From the IMG/VR virus record IMGVR_UViG_3300017952_000104, positions 1 through 23,780 of that record: DNA of 23,780 bases; one strand, written 5' to 3'. Within the stretch, counting starts at the first letter, position 1, and each line of letters begins with the position of its first letter. Both the position numbers and the translations under genes were made by a program. The stretch is from a virus. Shown in pieces: positions 13,435 to 19,444 of this stretch. Below the pieces are notes generated by a model. That model saw only the letters and a program-made list of their open reading frames with translations, was not told where the DNA came from and made no database searches.

Positions 13435-13512
13435 TCCTCTGCGATATAAATAACAGTACTATAATCTAAAATGGTACTGTCAAATGAAGTTTTCAGACTA
13501 TATCGCAGAGGA
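13435..13512 (+). promoter_or_regulatory. Nested inverted repeats hiding the start of the next gene
   Basis: The outer arms 13435-13448 and 13499-13512 are perfectly complementary over 14 bp (core CCTCTGCGATATA). The inner arms are ACAGTAC (13453-13459) and GTACTGT (13474-13480), 7 bp. ATG 13484 lies between the inner and outer 3' arms. The late box 13445-13452 overlaps the outer 5' arm, and initiation near 13458 would remove both 5' arms. Read-through RNA from the holin-like gene would form the full structure. Confidence 0.65.
13445..13452 (+). promoter_or_regulatory. T4-type late promoter TATAAATA
   Basis: Exact consensus, 31 nt before ATG 13484, overlapping the outer inverted repeat. Confidence 0.7.
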
Positions 13513-13717
13513 CGTGTCTAAAGGTCTCGCCAAGAAAGCAGACAAATCAGGTATCTCCGTCGGCACGCTGCGAAAAGTTTATGATCGCGGTGTTGCCGCA
13601 TGGAAGACAGGCCACCGACCAGGAACCACTCCTTCGCAGTGGGGTATGGCAAGAGTAAACGCATTCATTGTTAAAAAGAAAAAGGGTGGACTGAACCACG
13701 ACAAGGATCTTGCGTGA
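13484..13717 (+). CDS. DUF5824-type phage protein with capsid-targeting-like N-terminus, 77 aa
   Basis: The N-terminus MKFSDYIAED follows the T4 internal-protein pattern (aromatic-x-x-aromatic-I-A-E), with IAE at 7-9 as a possible prohead protease site. The rest (LRKVYDRGVAAWKTGHRPGT then WGMARVNAFIVKKK) matches the DUF5824-type proteins of T4-like phages as I recall them; their function is unknown. It is basic and soluble. SD complementarity is poor and lies in the inner hairpin stem. Late expression is expected from the box at 13445. Confidence 0.75.
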   Translation: MKFSDYIAEDVSKGLAKKADKSGISVGTLRKVYDRGVAAWKTGHRPGTTPSQWGMARVNAFIVKKKKGGLNHDKDLA

Positions 13718-14073
13718 AAGGTTACAATCCACAAAAACAAGAGTGGGGCACAGATGCTTCCGATAAACGCGCAAGGAAGATAACTCCGAACGAAGGGAAA
13801 AATAAAATGTTGCGGTTTAAACAGTTTTCTGAAGCAGAGTATCAAGGTAGGAAAGTTACTCTGAATAAACCAATGGCGGGTGATGTCAAGAAGTCAAAGG
13901 TCTATGTAAAAGATCCGACGACTGGTAACGTCAAGAAAGTAAACTTCGGCGATAAGAACATGAAGATCAAGAAGAATATTCCTGGTCGTCGAAAGTCTTT
14001 CCGTGCTCGTCATAATTGTGACAGTCCAGGACCAAAGACTAAGGCACGTTACTGGTCTTGTAAGGCTTGGTAA
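13714..14073 (+). CDS. Basic conserved phage protein with RARHNCD/YWSCKAW C-terminus, 119 aa
   Basis: Two starts are possible. GTG 13714 makes a GTGA overlap and has AAGGA (13703-13707). ATG 13807 has AAGGGA (13793-13798) and gives an 88-residue protein beginning MLRFKQFSEAEYQGRK, which resembles the internal-protein targeting peptide. The shared part is very basic, with YVKDPTTGNVKKVNFGD and a C-terminus RKSFRARHNCD...ARYWSCKAW carrying two Cys. I recognise that ending from T4-like marine phages but know no function. Residues 1-31 from the GTG start (GYNPQKQEWGT) may be a leader peptide or real N-terminus. Confidence 0.7.
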   Translation: MKGYNPQKQEWGTDASDKRARKITPNEGKNKMLRFKQFSEAEYQGRKVTLNKPMAGDVKKSKVYVKDPTTGNVKKVNFGDKNMKIKKNIPGRRKSFRARHNCDSPGPKTKARYWSCKAW

Positions 14074-14074
14074 A

Positions 14075-14410
14075 GTGTCAATAAAAACTTGGAAAACTCC
14101 AGCGAGAGGAACTGGTTGGCGTAGACTTTATATTGAGTCAGATGGATCTGGTAATTTCGTATGGAACGGCGATATGAAGCCAAGGAATATTATGCTGGAC
14201 CATGAATTAGGGACAGAAGGTTGGCAGTTTAAATCTTCCTCTGATGATGGTTTTACTAGGATGGATAAGAATATACCATACTTTTTAAGGGAAGGGGAAG
14301 ATAGAACTTTTATAAGAGATTCAGCAGGAAGGGGTAGATTGCATCTTTTCGTTACTACTGTAAAGTTGCCTGACTCTCATCCGTTTCTCCAAGGACCAGA
14401 TTCAGCATGA
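14075..14410 (+). CDS. Beta-rich protein, first of a tandem paralogue pair, 111 aa
   Basis: The start is GTG 14075, one nt after the previous stop, with TAAGG (14061-14065) as SD; the longer open frame runs back into the previous gene. The protein has a YIESDGSGNFVWNGD segment, later TEGWQFKSSSDD, and ends LHLFVTTVKLP. The same landmarks occur in the same order in the next gene. It looks like an all-beta domain and has no signal peptide. Function unknown. Confidence 0.68.
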   Translation: MSIKTWKTPARGTGWRRLYIESDGSGNFVWNGDMKPRNIMLDHELGTEGWQFKSSSDDGFTRMDKNIPYFLREGEDRTFIRDSAGRGRLHLFVTTVKLPDSHPFLQGPDSA

Positions 14411-14826
14411 CAGATTATTGGAAAAATCCATATGAAGAACATGACGGTCAAGTACATTCTAATAAGAAAGTACCTGAGCAAAGTGTTGAAGGTAACATAC
14501 TGTGGAGGTTAGATTCAGAGAACAATGTTTCTTATTGGATCGCAGAATCTTCTGGCGAGTTTGTTTGGAAGAACGACCACAAAAATAGATTGGCAAGTTT
14601 AGATAGTGAGAACTATACTCCAGGATGGAGTTTTAGAACTCAAACAGATTCTGAATGGACTCCTTTAGTTTTGGGAACCAAGTTTGTTTTACCAAGAACT
14701 AAAGGAAGGCACTTTCGTCCGGAATCTGATGGGGCAAGTTTTTTGTTATTTAAGGCAACCGTTATTCCTCAGGTTATACCTACGAACAGCGATGGAAAAA
14801 TATTTGGGTTTAAGGTACAAGAATGA
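14407..14826 (+). CDS. Beta-rich protein, second of a tandem paralogue pair, 139 aa
   Basis: Its core parallels the preceding protein: WIAESSGEFVWKNDHKNR, then TPGWSFRTQTDSEWT and FLLFKATVIP, with about 25 extra residues at the N-terminus and a longer C-terminus. It starts in an ATGA overlap and ends in another ATGA overlap. The pair has diverged well beyond easy nucleotide identity, so the duplication is old. No enzyme motif is visible. A virion-surface or head-accessory role would fit its neighbours but is only a guess. Confidence 0.7.
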   Translation: MTDYWKNPYEEHDGQVHSNKKVPEQSVEGNILWRLDSENNVSYWIAESSGEFVWKNDHKNRLASLDSENYTPGWSFRTQTDSEWTPLVLGTKFVLPRTKGRHFRPESDGASFLLFKATVIPQVIPTNSDGKIFGFKVQE

Positions 14827-16469
14827 AAAATCCAGTAGCAAAACATGCCAGGAAGTTTAACAAGGGTGGTCCCATGCGCGACCGCAAAAAAGCAATGAAG
14901 AGGGGCGAAGTGAAACACAAGGGCAAACAACTAAACAGTGACAGGCAACAAACTGACACTAACACTCGCACCAACTCCTCCGCTAAAAAACCTCAAACCT
15001 ATGTTGATAAAGACGGGAAGCAAAAGACACGTATGGTTCCTGCTCACCAAGATGTACAGAACGAAAAGTTAAATCCTTCTCAGGGTATCAAGGCATACAT
15101 CGATGACTTTAAAAAGTCAGACGCACCCCAGTTTAAAGGTAAGTCCGATGCTAAGAAAAAAGAAATGGCGATCGCTGCATACCTTGATGCCAAGAAAGGT
15201 GAAAAGAAAGAAGATTGTTGGGACGGATATAAAAGAGTTGGCATGAAGAAGAAAGGTGGTAAGATGGTGCCCAACTGTGTTCCAGAAGAAACACAAATCG
15301 ACGAACTCATGTATAAAGTAAACGTCGAAGGTTTGCCTACTATGATTGTTGACGCTGATAGTCCTTCTCAGATAAAATCAAACTTTCGCAAACTGTTTAA
15401 AAACCCAGACAAAGTTGTTCAAGATGTTGAGCGTGTTTCTAGTGCTGAAGTACAAAAACATTTCCGTCTAAAGTCTCAGGGGAAAGAAGAAATGGATGAA
15501 GGATACAACCCACGCGCTGCTCGCGCACAAAGTCATGCGGCGAATAAAATGTATGGTCGCACATCTGACCCGATTGATAAGAAACCTGCTTCTGCTGCAA
15601 AGAAACCAATCTCTAAAGCAGATTTGTTTAGAGCACTTGATAAGAAGTACGGCAACCCTAAGAAGAAAACAGGGATATATGCCCCAAAGAAAGAAGGTAG
15701 CGATAAGATGAACGGCAACAAGTTCAATCCTCGAGATATGGTTACTTTCCAAAAGATGACTAAAGAAGATGCTGAAGCACGTGCACGTTTAAAGTTAAAG
15801 CACGCCAAAGAAAAAGAGAACCTTAAGAACCGTCACTCCAAGGAGCGCGAAGCAATGAAAGAAACAATGGATCCACGCGACTTCACTGACAAGCCAGGGC
15901 ATGTTGTCGTCGTCAAGAAAAAAGACGGTACTAGGATGATCAAACATTATCACCCCACTCCAGCGGGTGCGAAGAAGTATGCTGATCGCGTAAACAAAGT
16001 CAATAAGGTCGGCGACAAGGCAACTGTCCACAAGACTGATGGTCGTAAGATTCATGAGGCGACCTCTAAGAAACTGGCAGATAAGATGAAGGAGTTGCGT
16101 GGCGGTAAAACTGGTTATATGCCCCCAGCGGAAAGAAAAGCACTGAAGGCAAAAGCGCAAGCGGAACTGAAGAAAGAGCGCGAAGCGAAGAAGGCAGCGC
16201 CACCTAAACCTGTATCTAAAACTTCTAAAGGTAAAGTGCGCACTGGTTCTGCGGATCCAGCAGATCGTAACATCTTTATGCAACTGCGCAAGGCACAAGA
16301 CCGTGGTGGTAATCAAGCAGTGACTGTATCTCCTACTGGTAAAAAGGTGACACTGAATCCTAAGCAGATCGATATGATTTTAAAGAGGCACGACGGTCTT
16401 CAAAAACCAGATGATAAGCGAAGATTTAAAATTATGTTGATCAAATCATTGAGGGCGAAAGCAAAATAA
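14823..16469 (+). CDS. Mosaic, very basic internal/core-type protein, 548 aa
   Basis: This is a string of modules rather than one domain. It has a Lys/Arg-rich start (KHARKFNKGG), an AYIDDFKKSDAPQFKGKS segment, a Cys pair in CWDGYKRVGMKKKGGKM...NC, and a small alpha/beta module (YKVNVEGLPTMIVDADSPSQ... about 163-215). Low-complexity Ala/Lys linkers, a coiled coil (about 310-345), a GHVVVVKKKDGTRMIKHYHP module and a basic C-terminus follow. Several modules are familiar from proteins of T4-like marine phages. IDE (159-161) and IHE before A (410-412) match the T4 prohead protease pattern, so it may be cut into packaged peptides. It is not an obvious enzyme. Confidence 0.72.
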   Translation: MKNPVAKHARKFNKGGPMRDRKKAMKRGEVKHKGKQLNSDRQQTDTNTRTNSSAKKPQTYVDKDGKQKTRMVPAHQDVQNEKLNPSQGIKAYIDDFKKSDAPQFKGKSDAKKKEMAIAAYLDAKKGEKKEDCWDGYKRVGMKKKGGKMVPNCVPEETQIDELMYKVNVEGLPTMIVDADSPSQIKSNFRKLFKNPDKVVQDVERVSSAEVQKHFRLKSQGKEEMDEGYNPRAARAQSHAANKMYGRTSDPIDKKPASAAKKPISKADLFRALDKKYGNPKKKTGIYAPKKEGSDKMNGNKFNPRDMVTFQKMTKEDAEARARLKLKHAKEKENLKNRHSKEREAMKETMDPRDFTDKPGHVVVVKKKDGTRMIKHYHPTPAGAKKYADRVNKVNKVGDKATVHKTDGRKIHEATSKKLADKMKELRGGKTGYMPPAERKALKAKAQAELKKEREAKKAAPPKPVSKTSKGKVRTGSADPADRNIFMQLRKAQDRGGNQAVTVSPTGKKVTLNPKQIDMILKRHDGLQKPDDKRRFKIMLIKSLRAKAK

Positions 16470-16470
16470 A

Positions 16471-16863
16471 ATGCCAATTCTTTTAGTATTATTGTTGTTT
16501 GGTTCTATTGCTGGCGGTGGTTATTTTTATTACACCGATACGCAAAATACTATTCGACAACTTGAAGCAAATAATGCAACTCTAAAGATCGCTGTAGAGG
16601 ATAATCAACGGACTATAGATACTATGAGAGAGAACGCTGAAAAGACAGCGGAGTTGACAGCAAAGTTAGAAGCGGATTTAGAGAAGTCCGAAGAAAGTAG
16701 AAACAGATTAATTGAGGTGTTTGGTAATCACGACCTCACTAGACTTGCGTTGAAAAAACCAGGATTGATTGAAAAGAGAGTGAATAATGGAACTAAGAAA
16801 GCATTTGACGGGATTGAAACTATTAGTGGCAAGTCTGCTCCTGCTGACGACAGCGGGATGTAG
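16471..16863 (+). CDS. i-spanin-like (Rz-type) membrane protein, 130 aa
   Basis: One N-terminal membrane helix (MPILLVLLLFGSIAGGGYFY) is followed by a coiled coil at about 24-82 and a short C-terminal part (HDLTRLALKKPGLIEKRVNN). This is the layout of a class I inner-membrane spanin. The next gene, a lipoprotein, starts inside it (77-nt overlap in another frame), the classic Rz/Rz1 arrangement. Together they would span the periplasm and fuse the two membranes at lysis. The call rests on topology and gene order. Confidence 0.72.
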   Translation: MPILLVLLLFGSIAGGGYFYYTDTQNTIRQLEANNATLKIAVEDNQRTIDTMRENAEKTAELTAKLEADLEKSEESRNRLIEVFGNHDLTRLALKKPGLIEKRVNNGTKKAFDGIETISGKSAPADDSGM

Positions 16864-17203
16864 TACAACTCCTAAAGAAGTTGTCGTCACTCGAACAGTA
16901 GTACAGTATCCGGAGATCCCACTAAGGAACTCTCCTCGTCCAATCAATATGATTGATGTTAATTGGTATACCGTTACCACTGACAACATTCAAGAGTTTG
17001 AGAAAAGGTTTGAAAACGCCAACGGTGATTTAGTTTTCTTTGCGTTGTCTGTTCCGCACTATGAGAATCTGTCATTGAACCTTGCAGATATTCGTAGATA
17101 TATTGAACAGCAGAAGGCAATCATCATTTATTATGAAGAACAGATTACAGCGCAAACTAAAAAGAATATAAATAACGATACTAACTCTACTGATCAGGAG
17201 TAA
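16787..17203 (+). CDS. o-spanin-like outer-membrane lipoprotein, 138 aa
   Basis: The N-terminus has MELRKHLTGLKLLVASLLLL and a lipobox LTTAGC (Cys25), with Ser-Thr after the Cys favouring the outer membrane. The mature part has a Pro-containing extended start (VVVTRTVVQYPEIPL), then an alpha/beta region and a C-terminal helix. It is longer than lambda Rz1 (about 60 residues) but within the range of phage lipoproteins. It overlaps the i-spanin-like gene by 77 nt. The next late promoter lies in its 3' end. Confidence 0.7.
   Translation: MELRKHLTGLKLLVASLLLLTTAGCSTTPKEVVVTRTVVQYPEIPLRNSPRPINMIDVNWYTVTTDNIQEFEKRFENANGDLVFFALSVPHYENLSLNLADIRRYIEQQKAIIIYYEEQITAQTKKNINNDTNSTDQE
17167..17174 (+). 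promoter_or_regulatory. T4-type late promoter TATAAATA
   Basis: Exact consensus within the end of the lipoprotein gene, 34 nt before ATG 17209. A 9-nt direct repeat, AATAACGAT, lies at 17171-17179 and 17202-17210, the second copy covering the start codon. A short imperfect stem ACTCT (17184-17188) / GGAGT covers the SD but would be kept in the late RNA. Confidence 0.62.
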
Positions 17204-17208
17204 TAACG

Positions 17209-17913
17209 ATGGACTTAGAATCCATGAAGAAAGTTTGGGAGGCATATCTCGAAGTAACCGAGAAGAAACTGTCTCCTAAGCAAAAGAAAATTGACCACGA
17301 CGGTGACGGGGATATTGAAGGTGACGACCTTGCTGCTCTCCGTGCTAAGAAGGGTCAGAAAAACGAATCTTCTTGCGGCAAAGATCGTGTGAAGAAAGAA
17401 AACGACAACGGCGACGACGACAAGGAAGAGTGCCCGAAGTGTAAGGGCAAAGGTTGCGACCACTGTGATGATAAAGGTTATCACATGAAGGAAGAAGCAC
17501 CTGCTGATCCTATCAAGGGTGCACCTGCGCGCAGGGGCGACAAGAAAAATGGCGATAAGTCAATGGCGAATGATTACCCAGAGTTGACACGCGAGTTTGT
17601 TGATGTTCTGGAAAAAGCAGGATATCCGCCAAATAAACCTAATAGCGGTCCTGGTCCTGATAAGAAGCATGTCAAAGGTGCCACAAAACCTGAAGGTGTC
17701 ATGGACAAAGAATCACCAAAGTCGAAGAAGTTTGCTGACGACCACAATATGGGCGGCGACACAACTTCATCTGAATCTGACTTTGATGAAAAGGGTCACG
17801 ATGATGTATCAAAGGCAGGAAGGGCAGTAAAATCTCAAGCATCTTCTCGTCGCGGTGACAATCTTGGTAACGGCGACTCAAAGAGTCCAGAGAAAGTAAA
17901 AGATAATTCATAA
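17209..17913 (+). CDS. Acidic/basic low-complexity protein with EF-hand loop and zinc knuckle, 234 aa
   Basis: The N-terminus KKVWEAYLEVTEKKLSPKQK resembles the start peptides of other T4-like marine phage core proteins. Residues 29-40 (DHDGDGDIEGDD) are a canonical EF-hand calcium loop with acidic residues at 1, 3, 5 and 12 and Ile at 8. Residues 75-86 (CPKCKGKGCDHC) form a DnaJ-type CxxCxGxGCxxC zinc knuckle. The remaining 140 residues are hydrophilic, charged and probably disordered. Calcium and zinc binding are inferred from motifs. SD AGGAG sits at 17196-17200, behind a late promoter, so a virion-associated role is likely but unproven. Confidence 0.72.
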   Translation: MDLESMKKVWEAYLEVTEKKLSPKQKKIDHDGDGDIEGDDLAALRAKKGQKNESSCGKDRVKKENDNGDDDKEECPKCKGKGCDHCDDKGYHMKEEAPADPIKGAPARRGDKKNGDKSMANDYPELTREFVDVLEKAGYPPNKPNSGPGPDKKHVKGATKPEGVMDKESPKSKKFADDHNMGGDTTSSESDFDEKGHDDVSKAGRAVKSQASSRRGDNLGNGDSKSPEKVKDNS

Positions 17914-17928
17914 TTGGAGTTTGTTGTA

Positions 17929-18243
17929 ATGGAAGCATTATTTGTACTTGGTTTGGTTGTACTAGCAGGTGTTGTAGTCTGGTATGTAATGAGTGAGTCG
18001 AAAGACTTGTTCCCGAAGGTAGAAGAAACAATTGAAGAGATCGAAGAGAAGATCGACGAAGTTGTTGACGATATCAAGGAGGAGGTAAAAGAAGCACTTG
18101 ATTCATTACCGACTGCTGCTGAACTGAAAAAGTTGACGAAGGCAAAGTTGGAAGAACTTGGTCGCGATCTTGGCGTAGAGTTAGACAAGCGAAAGACCAA
18201 AGACAACATGATCAAAGAGTTACAAGAAAAGGTCGGCAAGTAG
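17929..18243 (+). CDS. TM-anchored protein with acidic helix and HeH/SAP-like domain, 104 aa
   Basis: I chose ATG 17929 (SD TGGAG at 17915-17919); an in-frame TTG at 17914 would only add five residues. One N-terminal membrane helix (about 3-21) leads an acidic helix (EETIEEIEEKIDEVVDDIKE). The C-terminal LTKAKLEELGRDLGVELDKR continues into KTKDNMIKELQEK (69-102), which fits the HeH/SAP-like fold used to bind nucleic acids. It could tether DNA or RNA at the membrane; that is inference. Confidence 0.7.
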   Translation: MEALFVLGLVVLAGVVVWYVMSESKDLFPKVEETIEEIEEKIDEVVDDIKEEVKEALDSLPTAAELKKLTKAKLEELGRDLGVELDKRKTKDNMIKELQEKVGK

Positions 18244-18250
18244 TTTTAAA

Positions 18251-18284
18251 ATCTCAACTATATAATCTGTATGAATGTTGAGAT
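18251..18284 (+). promoter_or_regulatory. 8-bp inverted repeat with the start codon in its loop
   Basis: ATCTCAAC (18251-18258) pairs perfectly with GTTGAGAT (18277-18284). The 18-nt loop contains the promoter-like TATATAAT (18259-18266) and ATG 18271. No SD precedes the ATG. If TATATAAT acts as a -10 box, the mRNA would be nearly leaderless and would lack the 5' arm. Confidence 0.45.
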
Positions 18285-18633
18285 AAACGAAGACAATTTC
18301 TTGATCTATGCTGCGAAGAATTACCATACTCCTCGCAGCATCGATGCTGAAGAATTTTATGAAGAACTAAATCGCTTTAAGTATATCAAGCGATTGTTCA
18401 ACAGGTACACGCGTGGAGGAGACTTGTGTGAGAGACTAATACTCAATCACATAATGATCCTCCTAAACGTATTTGGGCATGAATCAGGCGTCTTAATGTT
18501 GATGTTTAAAACAGGACCAAGAGATTTGCCCATACTAAAACCTTTCTTAGAATATCTTCAAGCGTTGAAACCAGGAGACTTAGAAGGAATAGAATCGGAT
18601 CCTTGGGTGGTCCAAAAATTGGAAAATATCTAA
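18271..18633 (+). CDS. Conserved T4-like phage protein (YAAKNYHTP...ERLILNH type), 120 aa
   Basis: This is a helical, soluble protein with FLIYAAKNYHTPRSIDAEEF, then FKYIKRLFNRY and ERLILNHIMILLNVFG. I recognise this pattern from T4-like marine phages, where it is conserved and uncharacterised. It starts at ATG 18271 within the loop of an inverted repeat and without an SD, and ends in a TAATG overlap with the next gene, with which it travels in my memory of related genomes. Confidence 0.75.
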   Translation: MNVEINEDNFLIYAAKNYHTPRSIDAEEFYEELNRFKYIKRLFNRYTRGGDLCERLILNHIMILLNVFGHESGVLMLMFKTGPRDLPILKPFLEYLQALKPGDLEGIESDPWVVQKLENI

Positions 18634-19214
18634 TGGGACTTTTATCCAGAACAGGCGATCTAGTATACACCCTTCGGTTCTTGCGTCTACTCACAACCAA
18701 GTTTGAAGACACAACTGCCTTTAAACTTGGTCTTATCGACAAAGACGGTAAAAAACTCAAATCACCTGAAACCAGTGATGAAAGAAGCGCATATAATATG
18801 TTTCATCGTTTGGTGTTCAACCTTAAGAAGTTACTCGCTAAAGTTCCTGGTGGCAGTAGTAAACTTGCCTCGTATGCAGCAGCACTTTTCTTAATCAAGG
18901 AACAACTGAACCTATCCGACTCTTCTGTCGACAAAATAGTGCAGGCGTCCGGTGTGGATCCTCTAGAGGCACTTACAGAAGGTAATTCATGGTTCTGTAC
19001 TAAAGATGGTATGCTGTCTCCAGGAATCTATAGACTCGCCAATGATAAGATGCTCAATGTTACTTGCGAGGATGTTTGTCGGAAAGGTGATAAGGTTCGA
19101 GTCTTTGACAACACCTATTCTAAAGGAAACATACTTGGCGTAGACATATTTGAAGTCACGCACGAACGAACAGCGAAGCAACTGTATGTTGCTGTAGGAG
19201 AACTCAGGAAATGA
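18633..19214 (+). CDS. Conserved T4-like phage protein (LLSRTGDLVYTLRFLRLL type), 193 aa
   Basis: The start is ATG 18633, forming TAATG with the previous stop; the in-frame start at 18603 would lie inside that gene. The first third (SRTGDLVYTLRFLRLLTTKF then AFKLGLIDKDGKKLKSPETS) and the middle (HRLVFNLKKLLAKVPGGSSK followed by LASYAAALFLIKE) are landmarks of a T4-like marine phage family, probably virion-associated. The last 60 residues look like a separate small beta domain (GIYRLANDKMLNVTCEDV). The exact role is unknown. Confidence 0.75.
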   Translation: MGLLSRTGDLVYTLRFLRLLTTKFEDTTAFKLGLIDKDGKKLKSPETSDERSAYNMFHRLVFNLKKLLAKVPGGSSKLASYAAALFLIKEQLNLSDSSVDKIVQASGVDPLEALTEGNSWFCTKDGMLSPGIYRLANDKMLNVTCEDVCRKGDKVRVFDNTYSKGNILGVDIFEVTHERTAKQLYVAVGELRK

Positions 19215-19372
19215 AAAAGTTTAAGGAATTTGCCGCTGAGGACGCAATGACTACTGCTGCCGCTGGCATCCCTCAAGACACTGCTAATATGGGACCTCGT
19301 AAAAGAAACAGATACCCCATTACTAGGAGGTTCATTGAGATCGCAGGGAGGATGCGAAAGATTCAAAAATAA
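19211..19372 (+). CDS. Small capsid-targeted-type protein, 53 aa
   Basis: The start MKKFKEFAAEDAMTT follows the T4 internal-protein peptide pattern (F-x-x-F-A-A-E before D; the cleavage residue is AxE rather than IxE). GIPQDTANMGPRKRNRYP follows, then a basic C-terminal helix. It begins in an ATGA overlap with the preceding gene and ends just before the nrdA promoter. A packaged internal peptide is the best guess. Confidence 0.65.
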   Translation: MKKFKEFAAEDAMTTAAAGIPQDTANMGPRKRNRYPITRRFIEIAGRMRKIQK

Positions 19373-19373
19373 C

Positions 19374-19401
19374 TTGCTTTGTTGACACATCTCATTATAA
19401 T
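19374..19401 (+). promoter_or_regulatory. Sigma70-like promoter for the nrd cluster
   Basis: TTGCTT (19374-19379) and TATAAT (19396-19401) are 16 nt apart. The region TAATATATAA also occurs around 3121-3130. A TTGACA at 19382 is only 8 nt from TATAAT, so it is not its -35. The leader to ATG 19445 is about 37 nt. Confidence 0.6.
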
Positions 19402-19444
19402 ATATAAGTCTACCCTGTAAAATTAATTCGTCAAAGGAAGCGAA

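Noticed and set aside
19382-19401. TTGACA as the -35 box of the nrdA promoter
   Set aside because: It lies only 8 nt from TATAAT. TTGCTT at 19374 gives a workable 16-nt spacer and matches the other promoters.
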